From: Streptomyces graminofaciens
Lineage (GTDB): Bacteria; Actinomycetota; Actinomycetes; Streptomycetales; Streptomycetaceae
Direction of reading: 5' to 3'
Assembly (NCBI RefSeq): GCF_030294945.1
Contig: NZ_AP018448.1
Coordinates: 11,538,652 to 11,602,651, forward strand
DNA: 64,000 bases
Positions within the stretch are counted from its first letter, which is position 1. Each line of letters opens with the position of its first letter. The notes beneath the pieces are model-generated. The model had not been told where the DNA came from. It made no database searches and saw only the letters and a program-made list of their open reading frames with translations. The position numbers were made by a program, and so were the translations under genes. Below, one piece after another: positions 36,408 through 44,476 of the stretch.

Positions 36408-37470
36408 GGCTGACCGCTGCGGGACGTCGGCGCCGGGAGTCGGTACGGCTGCAGGCGGCCGAGTTGTTCGAGCAGGGGATCAAGCCGTCGGAGGTGGCAC
36501 GGTGCCTGCGGGTGAGCTTGAAGTCGGCCTATCGGTGGCAGCAGTTGTGGCGGGACGGCGGCGTGCAGGCTCTGGCCTCCCGTGGCCCGAGCGGATCGCG
36601 GTGTCGTCTGTCCCCGCGTTGTCTGGAGAAGCTGGCCGGGTATCTGGAGCAGGGGCCGGCCGCGCATGGCTGGGTGGAGGACCAGGTGTGGACCGCGGCT
36701 AGGGTGGCCACGCTGATCGGCAGGAAGTTCCACGTCTCCTACAGCGTCTCCGGGGCGACGAGGCTGATGCACCGGCTCGGCTTCAGCCCGCAGGTCCCCG
36801 CGCGGCGGGTCGCCGAGCGTGACGAGCAGGCCGTCACCGCGTGGAAGGAGGCGACCTGGACCGAGGTAAAAGAGCCCGGGCGGCTTGCGGAGGCTACGTC
36901 TGTTTCGAGGACGAGGCAGGCTTCACCCGACGGCCGCCCAAAGGACGTACCTGGGGCCGGCGTGGCGTGACTCCGCAAGTGGCGGTCAGCGGGCGACGCT
37001 CGGGGCGGCTGTCGGTGGCCGGGCTGATCGCGATGCGGCCCGGCTCCCGCACCCGGCTGTGCCACCGCCTGCGCGTCCACCCCGCGGGCAAAGGCAAGCG
37101 CCGCAGCATGGGCGAGCGCGACTTCATCGCGCTGATCGACGGCGTCCACCAGCTCGTCAAAGCGCCGATCGTGCTGGTGTGGGACCGTTTGAATACCCAC
37201 GTCTCCCATGCTATGCGTGAGTTGATCGCCGAGCGTGCATGGCTGACGGTGTTCCTGCTGCCCGCCTACTCGCCCGACCTCAACCCCGTCGAGGGGGTAT
37301 GGGCGCACGTCAAGCGCAGCCTGGCCAACCTCGCCGTGGTCGCCCTCGACCGGCTTGAGGCCCTCGTCCGCAACCGACTCAAGCGTCTTCAGTACCGGCC
37401 CGACACCCTCGATGGCTTCATAGCGGGCACCGGCCTGGCACTCGACGAACCAGCGTCACCACAGCACTAG
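36386..37470 (+). mobile_element. IS630-family transposase, two overlapping frames
   Basis: The first frame (36386-36970) encodes a winged-helix N-terminus: VRLQAAELFEQGIKPSEVAR, CLRVSLKSAYRWQQLWRDGG and LIGRKFHVSYSVSGATRLMH. The DDE half is in the -1 frame to 37470: GGYVCFEDEAGFTRRPPKGR (first Asp), IVLVWDRLNTHVSHAMRELI (second Asp) and LPAYSPDLNPVEGVWAHVKR (Glu). The frames join at GAGGTAAAAGAG (36865-36876), where a -1 slip on AAAA would give EVKRARAACGGYV. Either programmed -1 frameshifting or a one-base loss explains it. All three catalytic residues are present, so the protein could still be made by frameshifting. It sits at the left end of the composite element. Confidence 0.85.
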
Positions 37471-37712
37471 CTTCGCCTCATGGACGCAGGAGACTGGAAT
37501 GCACTCAGCACGGGCGCCGTGTCTGTGGGCGTCTTGGCCTCGTAGCAGTGGCGGCGAAAGTGGTGGAGGCCGGTGTGCTCCGACGTCGACGCGCGGGTGA
37601 CGCCGCTGGGACGGCAGGCGTAGGTGCCGGCCTTTGTGCCGACTTCGTCCGCCAGCGCGAGGACATCTGCGGTCCTCTGCTGCGGCAAGCGGCGGGAACC
37701 AGCCGCGGCTGC
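37471..37712. other. Region between IS630 transposase and terminator
   Basis: No gene supported. I searched here for the expected right terminal repeat of a solo IS630 copy and found only weak similarity, so the right end of this copy seems lost. Confidence 0.4.
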
Positions 37713-37748
37713 GCGTCTGCCGCCCCGCGCAGCAGGGGCGGCAGACGC
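37713..37748 (-). terminator. Strong hairpin terminator behind the 36-aa membrane protein gene
   Basis: GCGTCTGCCGCCCC pairs perfectly with GGGGCGGCAGACGC across an 8-base loop (14-bp stem). It begins 16 bp beyond the stop codon of the leftward small gene. There is no clear U-tract, as is common in Streptomyces. Confidence 0.8.
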
Positions 37749-37764
37749 AACGTGAGAGGTGTTT

Positions 37765-37875
37765 CTACCTCTTCTTCCCCTTGATCAGGAAGAATGCGAT
37801 GACAGCGCCTCCGAGGAGCAACATGACGATGGTTGCCTGCCAGTTGTCTGTTATCGCCGCTGCCTGTGGGTACAT
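37765..37875 (-). CDS. 36-aa single-pass membrane protein
   Basis: The gene is too short for default gene callers but well supported: ATG 37875 is preceded by GGAGGAAAA, a near-ideal ribosome site, and a 14-bp hairpin terminator follows the stop. The peptide has a short polar lead (MYPQAAAITDNWQAT), one hydrophobic helix (IVMLLLGGAVIAFFLI) and a basic end KGKKR, so the C-terminus should face the cytoplasm. It lies between the IS630 transposase and an inverted IS630 fragment whose open frame runs into it. It may be a toxin-like or regulatory micropeptide; function unknown. Confidence 0.65.
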   Translation of the reverse strand: MYPQAAAITDNWQATIVMLLLGGAVIAFFLIKGKKR

Positions 37876-37930
37876 TTTTCCTCCTGCATAACCTCTCCGG
37901 CGAGAACTCCGCCAGCCCGGTACGCTCCTC

Positions 37931-38228
37931 GCCGCGGTCCACACCTGGTCCTCCACCCAGCCATGCGCGGCCGGCCCCTGCTCCAGATACCCGGCCAGCT
38001 TCTCCAGACAACGCGGGGACAGACGACACCGCGATCCGCTCGGGCCACGGGAGGCCAGAGCCTGCACGCCGCCGTCCCGCCACAACTGCTGCCACCGATA
38101 GGCCGACTTCAAGCTCACCCGCAGGCACCGTGCCACCTCCGACGGCTTGATCCCCTGCTCGAACAACTCGGCCGCCTGCAGCCGTACCGACTCCCGGCGC
38201 CGACGTCCCGCAGCGGTCAGCCCACCCC
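37931..38228 (-). mobile_element. Inverted 298-bp IS630 transposase 5' fragment
   Basis: Matches 36402-36699 in inverse orientation, essentially identical over the winged-helix coding part (RLQAAELFEQGIKPSEVARC to HGWVEDQVWTAA), then diverges. With 36402-36699 it forms a large inverted repeat enclosing the small membrane protein gene. Confidence 0.88.
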
Positions 38229-38445
38229 TGATGGCACTCTTTGAAAGCGGCCACCCCCGGCTCCGGGGCGACCCCACACCTGCTCAGTGGATCTCCCCAC
38301 CCATCTGGCACCTGACCCGTGGAGAGGGATCGACGAAATGGTGGTTCGCGGGTGACGGAATGATGTGGTGTTCTCTGGGCTGGCTTGCGGCTTCCTGGGC
38401 ATCTGTGCGGTTCCGCAGCAGTCGTCGGGGGGCGGCGGATAACGT

Positions 38446-40776
38446 GTGCAGTGCGTGGAGGTGCAGAAGGGGAGCGCGCTGGTGGGGGACGGACAGTTAG
38501 GTGTGGTGCTGGTCCACGGGTTCAATTCCGGTCCGGAGACCTGGGGGCACGTGCAGGAGCGCATCGAGCAGGACCAGTCGCTAGGCGCCGTGCGGTTGCT
38601 GTCGTTTCACTATGCGACAGGGGTCGCGAAGTGGGGTCCGCTGGGGATCCGGGTGTTCCCGGAGATCAGCACGATCGCCGACAGCCTCAAGGAGTATCTG
38701 CGGACCGAGGGCGGCCCGTTCGATGATCTGGTGATCATCACCCACAGCATGGGTGGGCTGGTCGTGCAGCGGTATCTGGCGCGGATGCTCACCGATGGAC
38801 ACGGTTCGGAGCTGGCCCGAATCCGGCGGGTGGTGATGCTGGCCTGCCCCAACGACGGTTCGGAGCTGCTGCGCTCGCTGCGCCACGCCGTCTTCGGACG
38901 CCGCGGCAGGAATCCGCAAGAGCGAGAGCTGCGGCCGCTGAACAAGGAGGTCGCCGAGACCCGGCGGGTCATCGTGAACCAGGTGCTGCGCGCAACCGCG
39001 ATCACCGACCGGACTTGCCCCGTCCCGTTCTTCGTCTACGCCGGGGAAAGCGACGGCATCGTGTCGGTGGAATCCGCCCGGTCCGTTTTCAGCGACGCCG
39101 CGGCTCTGCCGGGTGACCACTTCAGCATCCTCGAAGCCGTCACACCCGAGCACCGCACCTTCACCACCCTGCGCCGCCACCTGCACGAAACCGCCTCGGC
39201 CCGCAGCGCAGCGGACCAGCCCCCCGGAAAGGCTCCCGACGGCCCGGCTCGTTCTGCCGGCCTGGAGGAGGTGGTCCGGCCTCGCCAGGTGGGGGTGATC
39301 CCGCCGCCGGCGGGGGCGTTCCAGGACCGGGCGGAACGAGCGCGCTTGCGCCGGCCGGTGGCCGGCGGTGGCACGGCCGTGCTCGGCCAGGTCGCAGCGG
39401 CTCAAGGTGTCCAGGGGCCGGACCGTGGGCAGGTGCTGTCGGGGATGGGCGGGGTCGGCAAGACGCAGCTCGCCGCCGACCATGCCCGTTCGGCGCTGAC
39501 CGGTGGTGAGGTGGACCTGCTGGTGTGGGTGACCGCGGCCGACCGTACGTCCCTGGTGGTGGGTCTGGGCCGGGCCGGCATCGAGATAGCGGGCGCGCAG
39601 CCGGGCGACCTGGAGGCGGCGGCTGAGGCGTTCACGGCGTGGCTGGAGCCCAAAGCCGGACAGGAGGTGTACCGGTGGCTGGTCGTGCTGGACGACGTCT
39701 CCGACCCCGCCGACCTCGAAGGACTCTGGCCCCCCGCCAGCCCGCACGGGCGGACCCTGATCACGACCCGGCGCCGCGACGCGGCCTTCGCCCACGACGG
39801 CCGGACCCGCATCGACGTCGGTGTGTTCACCGAGGCTGAAGCCGTGTCCTACTTGGGTGCTGTGCTGGCTATCCACGGCCGCAGTGAACCCGCAGAGCAG
39901 TTGGCCGCGTTGGCGGAGGATCTGGGGCGTCTCCCGCTAGCCCTGTCTCAAGCGGCCGCATTTATGGCGGATGCCGATATGGGCGTCTCAGACTACCGGG
40001 TGTTGCTGGCCGACCGGACGGGTTCGCTTGCCGAGGCCAGCCCGCAGCCGCTGCCGCCCGGCCACACGCAAGAAATGGCCGCCGCCTGGGACTTGTCGAT
40101 CGGGCGCGCTGGCCGGATGCGCCCGGCCGGGCTGGCTCCGCTGCTTCTCCATCTGGCCGCGTTCCTCGATCCGAACGGCATCCCCGCCGCTGTCCTGGCC
40201 ACCTCGCCCGCCCTGACCTACCTGACCCAAGAGCGAGCCAGCTCCGCTGGCCTTCCCCTGCACGACCCCGCCTCCGGCGACGCCACCACGAGGGAGGTCA
40301 CGGAGGGGGAGGTCACCGCAGGACTGCGGGTGCTGCACCGTTTGAGCCTGATCGACCACACCCCAGATGTGTCCCACCGTGAGGTTCGTATCCACGCTTT
40401 GATCCAGCGCGCCGTCCGCGACACCCTCACCACGGAGCAGTACCACAATGCAGCACGCACCGCCGCTGACGCCTTGATGGCGGCCTGGCCCGACGTCGAA
40501 CGCGACACCGTCCTGGCCCAAACCCTGCGCGCAGGCGCCACCGTCCTCGCCACCCACGCCGAAGCCGCCCTCCACCAGCCCCGCGCCCACGACATCCTGA
40601 ACCGCACCGGCCGCAGCTTCGGCGAATTCGGTCAGGTCACCGCCGCCGTCACGTACTACCAGTACTTGGCCGGCACTACTCGCCACCACCTCGGCCCCGA
40701 CCATCCCGACACCCTCGCCGCCCGCCACAACCTGGCCCGCTCGCAAGGGGAAGCGGGGATGTGGCGGGAGCTGTGA
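38446..40776 (+). CDS. STAND/NLR-like protein: alpha/beta hydrolase - NB-ARC - TPR (frameshifted before the repeat array)
   Basis: 776 codons to the present stop. Residues 15-245 are a PGAP1/DUF676-like alpha/beta hydrolase with VVLVHGFNSGPETW, nucleophile Ser101 in ITHSMGGLVV, Asp203 (GESDGIVS) and His225 (GDHFSIL), so the triad is intact. Residues 325-600 are an NB-ARC ATPase: Walker A SGMGGVGKTQLA (333-340), Walker B LVVLDDV (412-418), sensor-like LITTRRRD and LGRLPLALSQAA. A helical region follows (RIHALIQRAVRDTLTTEQYH), then TPRs from about 720. A one-base deletion near 40757 creates the stop at 40776; the TPR array continues in frame to 41410 afterwards. The architecture (effector - NTPase - sensor repeats) is that of NLR-like immune or signalling proteins. 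GTG 38446 or the next GTGs could be the start. Confidence 0.85.
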   Translation: MQCVEVQKGSALVGDGQLGVVLVHGFNSGPETWGHVQERIEQDQSLGAVRLLSFHYATGVAKWGPLGIRVFPEISTIADSLKEYLRTEGGPFDDLVIITHSMGGLVVQRYLARMLTDGHGSELARIRRVVMLACPNDGSELLRSLRHAVFGRRGRNPQERELRPLNKEVAETRRVIVNQVLRATAITDRTCPVPFFVYAGESDGIVSVESARSVFSDAAALPGDHFSILEAVTPEHRTFTTLRRHLHETASARSAADQPPGKAPDGPARSAGLEEVVRPRQVGVIPPPAGAFQDRAERARLRRPVAGGGTAVLGQVAAAQGVQGPDRGQVLSGMGGVGKTQLAADHARSALTGGEVDLLVWVTAADRTSLVVGLGRAGIEIAGAQPGDLEAAAEAFTAWLEPKAGQEVYRWLVVLDDVSDPADLEGLWPPASPHGRTLITTRRRDAAFAHDGRTRIDVGVFTEAEAVSYLGAVLAIHGRSEPAEQLAALAEDLGRLPLALSQAAAFMADADMGVSDYRVLLADRTGSLAEASPQPLPPGHTQEMAAAWDLSIGRAGRMRPAGLAPLLLHLAAFLDPNGIPAAVLATSPALTYLTQERASSAGLPLHDPASGDATTREVTEGEVTAGLRVLHRLSLIDHTPDVSHREVRIHALIQRAVRDTLTTEQYHNAARTAADALMAAWPDVERDTVLAQTLRAGATVLATHAEAALHQPRAHDILNRTGRSFGEFGQVTAAVTYYQYLAGTTRHHLGPDHPDTLAARHNLARSQGEAGMWREL

Positions 40777-41410
40777 CGGCGTTTGTCGAGCTGCTGGATG
40801 ACTATGTGCGGGTGCTGGGCCCCGACTCCCCCACACCCTCGCCGCCCGCCACGACGTGGCTTTTTGGCGGGGGGAGGCGGGGGATGCGGGGGGAGCTGTG
40901 ACGGCGTTTGCCGAGCTGCTGGATGATCGGCTGCGGGTACTGGGCCCCGACCACCCCGACGCCCTCCTCACCCGCCACAACCTGGCTTTTTGGCGAGGCC
41001 ACGCGGGGGACGTGGCGGGAGCTGTGACGGCGTTTGCCGAGCTGCTGGATGACTATGTGCGGGTGCTGGGCCCCGACCACCCCCACACCCTCGCCGCCCG
41101 CCACAACCTGGCTTTTTGGCGAGGCCACGCGGGGGACGTGGCGGGAGCTGTGACGGCGTTTGCCGAGCTGCTGGATGACTATGTGCGGGTGCTGGGCCCC
41201 GACCACCCCCACACCCTCGCCGCCCGCCACAACCTGGCTCGCTCGCAAGGGGAAGCGGGCGATGTGGCGGGAGCTGTGACGGCGTTTGCCGAGCTGCTGG
41301 ATGATCGGCTGCGGGTACTGGGCCCCGACCACCCCCACACCCTCAAGACCCGCAATGCCCTTGCCCATTGGCAGGAACGCAGCGGCGAGGGCTTGGACAC
41401 CAACGGCTGA
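40757..41410 (+). repeat. Array of near-identical 126-bp TPR repeats continuing the NLR-like gene
   Basis: The landmark GGCCCCGA recurs at about 40693, 40818, 40943, 41069, 41195 and 41321: the first two intervals are 125 bp, the other three exactly 126 bp (42 codons). The repeat reads GDVAGAVTAFAELLDDYVRV and LGPDHPHTLAARHNLAFW, a classic 42-residue TPR. Copies differ by only a few bases at DNA level. The two 125-bp intervals are single-base deletions that break the frame; from 40856 the frame is open to the stop at 41408-41410. Restoring both bases would give a single protein of about 990 aa. Confidence 0.9.
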
Positions 41411-41747
41411 CGGCACCCTCTCATCCCGGGAAGCCATCGGCTTCACGGCGGTAGAAGAGCAGCCACCCCACTGCCAATACCCCAGGTCAACAAATTCGGC
41501 GGTGGCCCTGGACGGACGCCATAAGGAAGGGGCCGCCCGACAGCCAGCCGGGTCCAGGAGCGGGACGGACTGTCCAACGTGGCCGAAGGCCAGGGTGCAG
41601 GGTCGCCGAGGCGCCCTTGACCGGCCAGCACGGCCCGCATGTTCCATGAGTGGGTGGCTCCGGCCGACGCGCGCACCGCTCGCTGAAACCCCACTCCGTT
41701 GAGCGCTGGATCGAGTGGGGCGACGAGCGGCACTGGCCGATTTCAGG
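41411..41747. other. Stretch without a gene between TPR array and ISL3 fragment
   Basis: No supported frame. The last bases before 41748 precede the ISL3 left end. Confidence 0.4.
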
Positions 41748-42155
41748 GCTCTGTCCGCAGTTCCGTGAATCCCCAGGTCAGGGAGGTGAGCGAGGGATCG
41801 TTTCGGCAGAGTATGTCCCGGCATGGCAAGCAAGACGGTCGAGGCTGTGCTGTTTCCCGGGATCGATGTGCGAGTGGAGCGCGTCACCGACTCCTCCGAT
41901 GTCCTCGTGGTGGAGGCCGTGTCCACCGCTCGCCCGGGCCGGTGCCCAGACTGCAGGAAACAGGCGAGGCGCATGCATAGCACGTATCAACGATCCCTGG
42001 ATGAAAGGCCGTTGGGGCCACGCCGAGTCATAGTCCGGCTGCGGGTCCGTCGGTACTTCTGTGATCGGAAGAACTGTTCCCGCAAGACGTTCGTCGAGCA
42101 GGTGCCGGGCCTGTCCGAGCGGCACCGCCGCTCCAGCACCGGACTGACCGGATTT
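41748..42155 (+). mobile_element. ISL3-family element, left end and transposase N-terminus
   Basis: GGCTCTGTCCGCAGTTCCGTG at about 41748 resembles an ISL3 terminal repeat. The frame from ATG 41823 reads VEAVLFPGIDVRVERVTDSS, GRCPDCRKQARRMHSTYQRS and VRLRVRRYFCDRKNCSRKTF, i.e. the zinc-ribbon N-terminus of ISL3 transposases with its CxxC pairs. It is cut off at about 42155 where the IS630 end begins. Confidence 0.8.
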
Positions 42156-42168
42156 CAGAGATCCCCAT

Positions 42169-42265
42169 CACCCCCATCCGCATACCTCACACACCACGGA
42201 ATACAGCCACCACCCGAAGACCTTCAGGGACTTCGCGATGATTCACCCTGACGAGCCGAATTCAG
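42169..42265 (-). repeat. Right 97-bp inverted repeat (IS630 end)
   Basis: Exact inverse of 36311-36407 except for one base in position 5 of the terminus. It joins directly to the ISL3 fragment on the inner side and to TA on the outer side. Confidence 0.92.
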
Positions 42266-42267
42266 TA

Positions 42268-42340
42268 ACGCCGAACCGGTCAGCGGCCCGCTGGACGGCC
42301 TGCTGCTCTTCTCTGAACCAAGTAGGTGTTCTGAACCCCG
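42268..42340 (+). pseudogene. Right half of the small gene split by the composite element
   Basis: Reads NAEPVSGPLDGLLLFSE, matching YAELVGGPLDGLLFDITG of the intact relative at 54581. It directly follows the TA at 42266-42267. Confidence 0.6.
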
Positions 42341-42443
42341 GGGCTGCAGCATGAGGGGCCTCTTGACAGACATGGCGTTGTTGCCCCATTCGGCGCAGCA
42401 CCTGAGGGTGTCTCAGACCACGGTGTCATTGGTGTCACCGCGT

Positions 42444-42625
42444 TGATTCGTGCTGCGAGGCTTTCGAGCAGGACTGTTAGGCCGAACCGGTACAGCGATG
42501 TGGACGAGAGGTCGGCTTCAGGGGTGACGGAAGCGAAATGGGGGAGGCGGCCCTGGGCCGGCAGGGTGGTCATGCGGTCGTGCTGGGTGTCCATCCACTG
42601 CTCTGCGGTGATGCGGCTGGCCTGG
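42444..42625 (-). pseudogene. TetR-family regulator, C-terminal fragment
   Basis: The minus strand reads SRITAEQWMDTQHDRMTTLP, RLPHFASVTPEADLSSTSLY and RFGLTVLLESLAARINA, the end of a TetR ligand domain. Upstream it dissolves into CCTGG repeats (about 42615-42655). A monooxygenase fragment lies beyond, suggesting a lost regulator/monooxygenase pair. Confidence 0.65.
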
Positions 42626-42808
42626 CCTGGCCTGGCTTGGCCTGGCCGGCTCGTGCTTGGGGTTCCGCGTCGACCGCCTGGCCTCGGCCATGTCCGAAGA
42701 GGGTGACGGCCGCGTGCGTACAGGTGTTGGCGTCCAGCCCTAGGCCGTCCAGGGCGGCCAGGCGCCAGTCGATGTGCCGCATGCCGTGCGGCACGAGCAG
42801 GGCCGACT

Positions 42809-43034
42809 GAGGAGCGGGCCGCCGCGCCGGTTCGACCTGCTGGTCGGCGCAGACAGGCTGCACTCGCGGGCCAGAGCGCTGGTCTTCGGCCCCGAGGAGC
42901 GCTTCGTGCGCTCTTTGGGCATCCACACCGCGATCTTCAGCGTGCCGAACTATCTGGGGCTGGACCACATGGGGCGGTTTTTGGGCTTCCAAGAGCTGCC
43001 CGGGAGGCGGCGTCCGAAAGGTCCCGTTCGCTGA
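42809..43034 (+). pseudogene. FAD-dependent monooxygenase, internal fragment
   Basis: RFDLLVGADRLHSRARALVF contains the DG motif of class A flavin monooxygenases (normally GADGxxS; here Gly is Arg), followed by GPEERFVRSLGIHTAIFSVP and NYLGLDHMGRF. Neither the GxGxxG start nor the GD motif is present. Confidence 0.65.
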
Positions 43035-43128
43035 GGCGTTTGATGGTGAAGGCGATCGCGGCGCGTACATCCGTCAGTGGCGGCCGAGCCGGCCGCGGGA
43101 CGATCGGCACCATCGTGATCGAGGACAC

Positions 43129-43345
43129 CTACTGGCGCGCCAGCCCGTGGCGGTCGGCCCAGGCGTTGATCGCTGCGGCCAGCTCCTCGGGGCGATCCTC
43201 CGGGGAGTGGTGGCCGGCGCGGCCGTGGCGGGATACCTCCAGGCCGGCGATGTTCTCCTCGCACCAGTCCACGGCCTTTTGGTCGGTCATGGCGCCCGGG
43301 CCCGGCTCGAACGCGGCGAGCAGCTTGGGGACTTCGGGCTGGAGG
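43129..43345 (-). pseudogene. Alpha/beta hydrolase (haloalkane dehalogenase-like), C-terminal fragment
   Basis: The frame ends VPKLLAAFEPGPGAMTDQKA, WCEENIAGLEVSRHGRAGHH and SPEDRPEELAAAINAWADRH, where GRAGHH carries the catalytic-His region. The upstream two thirds are missing and replaced by the next remnant. Confidence 0.62.
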
Positions 43346-43369
43346 CCGGCCAGGCGGCGTAACGTCCAG

Positions 43370-43695
43370 CGGGGCGGGCGGCGCCGCGCGGTAGCGGACG
43401 GTGTAGCGGCGGGCCGCCTCGGCCGAGCGCCCGGGGTCGTCGGTCGCGGCTGCCCGGCCTTCGAGGGTGACCCAACGGAAGCCGTCCGCCTGGCAGAGCG
43501 CGACACGGGCCGTCGGGCCGCCCGCCACCACGTTCCTGGCCTTGCGCGCTCCCGCCCAGGTGGTCACCCGACCAGGCCGGTGGCCGCGTCGAAGGTGAAG
43601 CGGACAGGGGTGACGTGTGGGGTGCCGTCGGGGCGGAGGGTGGTGAGGGTGGCCGAGTGGGCGCGAGTGAGGAACGCCCGTGTGGCGGCCAAGAG
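43370..43695 (-). pseudogene. Pyridoxamine-5'-phosphate-oxidase-like F420/flavin protein, frameshifted
   Basis: One frame reads LLAATRAFLTRAHSATLTTL, RPDGTPHVTPVRFTFDAATG; after loss of a C in GGTCGGGTGACC (about 43575) it continues VTTWAGARKARNVVAGGPTA and ALCQADGFRWVTLEGRAAAT, then RYTVRYRAAPP. This is a split-barrel PPOX fold with one frameshift; the C-terminus is also lost. Confidence 0.68.
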
Positions 43696-43707
43696 TTCGA
43701 CATTCGC

Positions 43708-44400
43708 TCACTTCTTCTTCACGCCCTCGTTCCAGATCAGCTTGGCGATGTTCGGCTTCACGGCCGTGGTGATGACACCCATGGCCGTACGGACGTACCG
43801 CCGCTCCTCCAGCTCGCGCAGCATGCTCGCGGCGAGGTCGGCACGGGCGGTGAAGACGCCGTCGGCGCTGGTCTCGGCGGTGTGGTAGTCCGTGACGACG
43901 GGGTGCTCGAAGAGGCCTGAGGGCCGGACGAAGGTCCAGTCGAGGTCCGTCTGACGGATCACGGCCTCCATGCGGCGCATGTCCTCGTGGAGGGTGCGGC
44001 CGAGGCGTCGGTTCACCAGCGGGTCGAGCACATGATTGAAGAAGTGCGCGCCCGTGGGACGCCAGTTCGGGTCGGCGATGCTGGAGCTTACGGCGAGCAA
44101 CCGCTTGATGCCGTGGCGGGCCATGGCCCCGGTGATGGCCGTGGCGCTCGCCGAGTACGTGGTGATGGTCTCCTTGCTGAAGCGCGCGCCCAATGCGGAG
44201 AGGACGGCGTCCGTCCCCTCGATCGCGGCGTCGACATCCGCCGGGTCGGTGGCGTCGGCGACGGCCACAGCGAGGCCGGGCCGCGTGGGGAGGGAGCTGG
44301 GGCGGCGGGTCACGGCGACGACCTCGTGGTCGGCAGCGAGGGCTTGGTCGGTGAGGTGGCGGCCGGTGGGTCCATTGGCACCGAAGACTGCGATACGCAT
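43708..44400 (-). CDS. NAD(P)-binding oxidoreductase (atypical SDR, NmrA/PF13460-like)
   Basis: 230 aa from ATG 44400. The Rossmann start is MRIAVFGANGPTGRHLTDQA (GxxGxxG), VVAVTRRPSSLP marks the NADP-preferring arginines and SALGARFSKETITTYSASAT the active-site strand; KRLLAVSSSIADPNWRPTGA and LDWTFVRPSGLFEHPVVTDY complete the fold. Length is normal and the frame is intact. It is divergent from a TetR gene across 76 bp, a common arrangement in which the TetR controls the oxidoreductase. Substrate unknown. Confidence 0.9.
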   Translation of the reverse strand: MRIAVFGANGPTGRHLTDQALAADHEVVAVTRRPSSLPTRPGLAVAVADATDPADVDAAIEGTDAVLSALGARFSKETITTYSASATAITGAMARHGIKRLLAVSSSIADPNWRPTGAHFFNHVLDPLVNRRLGRTLHEDMRRMEAVIRQTDLDWTFVRPSGLFEHPVVTDYHTAETSADGVFTARADLAASMLRELEERRYVRTAMGVITTAVKPNIAKLIWNEGVKKK

Positions 44401-44476
44401 GGCGTCGGGTCATCCCTTCGTGTGGTTGCCGGAACGCCCTTGACTGTGCCGATCACGAAAAGCAGGCTCAACGCTG

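Larger units (their letters stand above)
36311..42265. mobile_element. 5.96-kb composite IS630-bounded island carrying an NLR-like gene
   Basis: The two ends are 97-bp inverted repeats (36311-36407 and 42169-42265) that differ at one base, both being the terminus of an IS630 element. TA dinucleotides flank both ends (36309-36310 and 42266-42267), as expected for IS630/Tc1-mariner insertion. The halves of one gene lie outside: GPRPGGAY to the left and AEPVSGPLDGLLL to the right. One extra A after the right TA is the only deviation. Inside are an IS630 transposase, a 36-aa membrane protein with terminator, an inverted 298-bp IS630 fragment, an alpha/beta-hydrolase/NB-ARC/TPR gene and an ISL3 fragment. 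Confidence 0.75.

Noticed and set aside
37765..38277. A 170-aa chimera of IS630 N-terminus and membrane tail as one real protein
   Set aside because: The small membrane peptide has its own strong RBS and start inside this frame; the upstream fusion is best explained by the IS630 fragment landing in frame.
38581..39876. 431-codon minus-strand frame inside the NLR-like gene
   Set aside because: No ribosome site or domain; the plus strand has hydrolase and NB-ARC motifs at the same place.
40690..41410. 126-bp repeats considered as CRISPR or iteron array
   Set aside because: They encode an exact 42-residue TPR in one frame; no origin or replication gene adjoins.
42615..42655. CCTGG-type repeats as a regulatory array
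   Set aside because: Imperfect 5-bp slippage sequence inside a decayed TetR gene; no spacing or symmetry suggesting binding sites.
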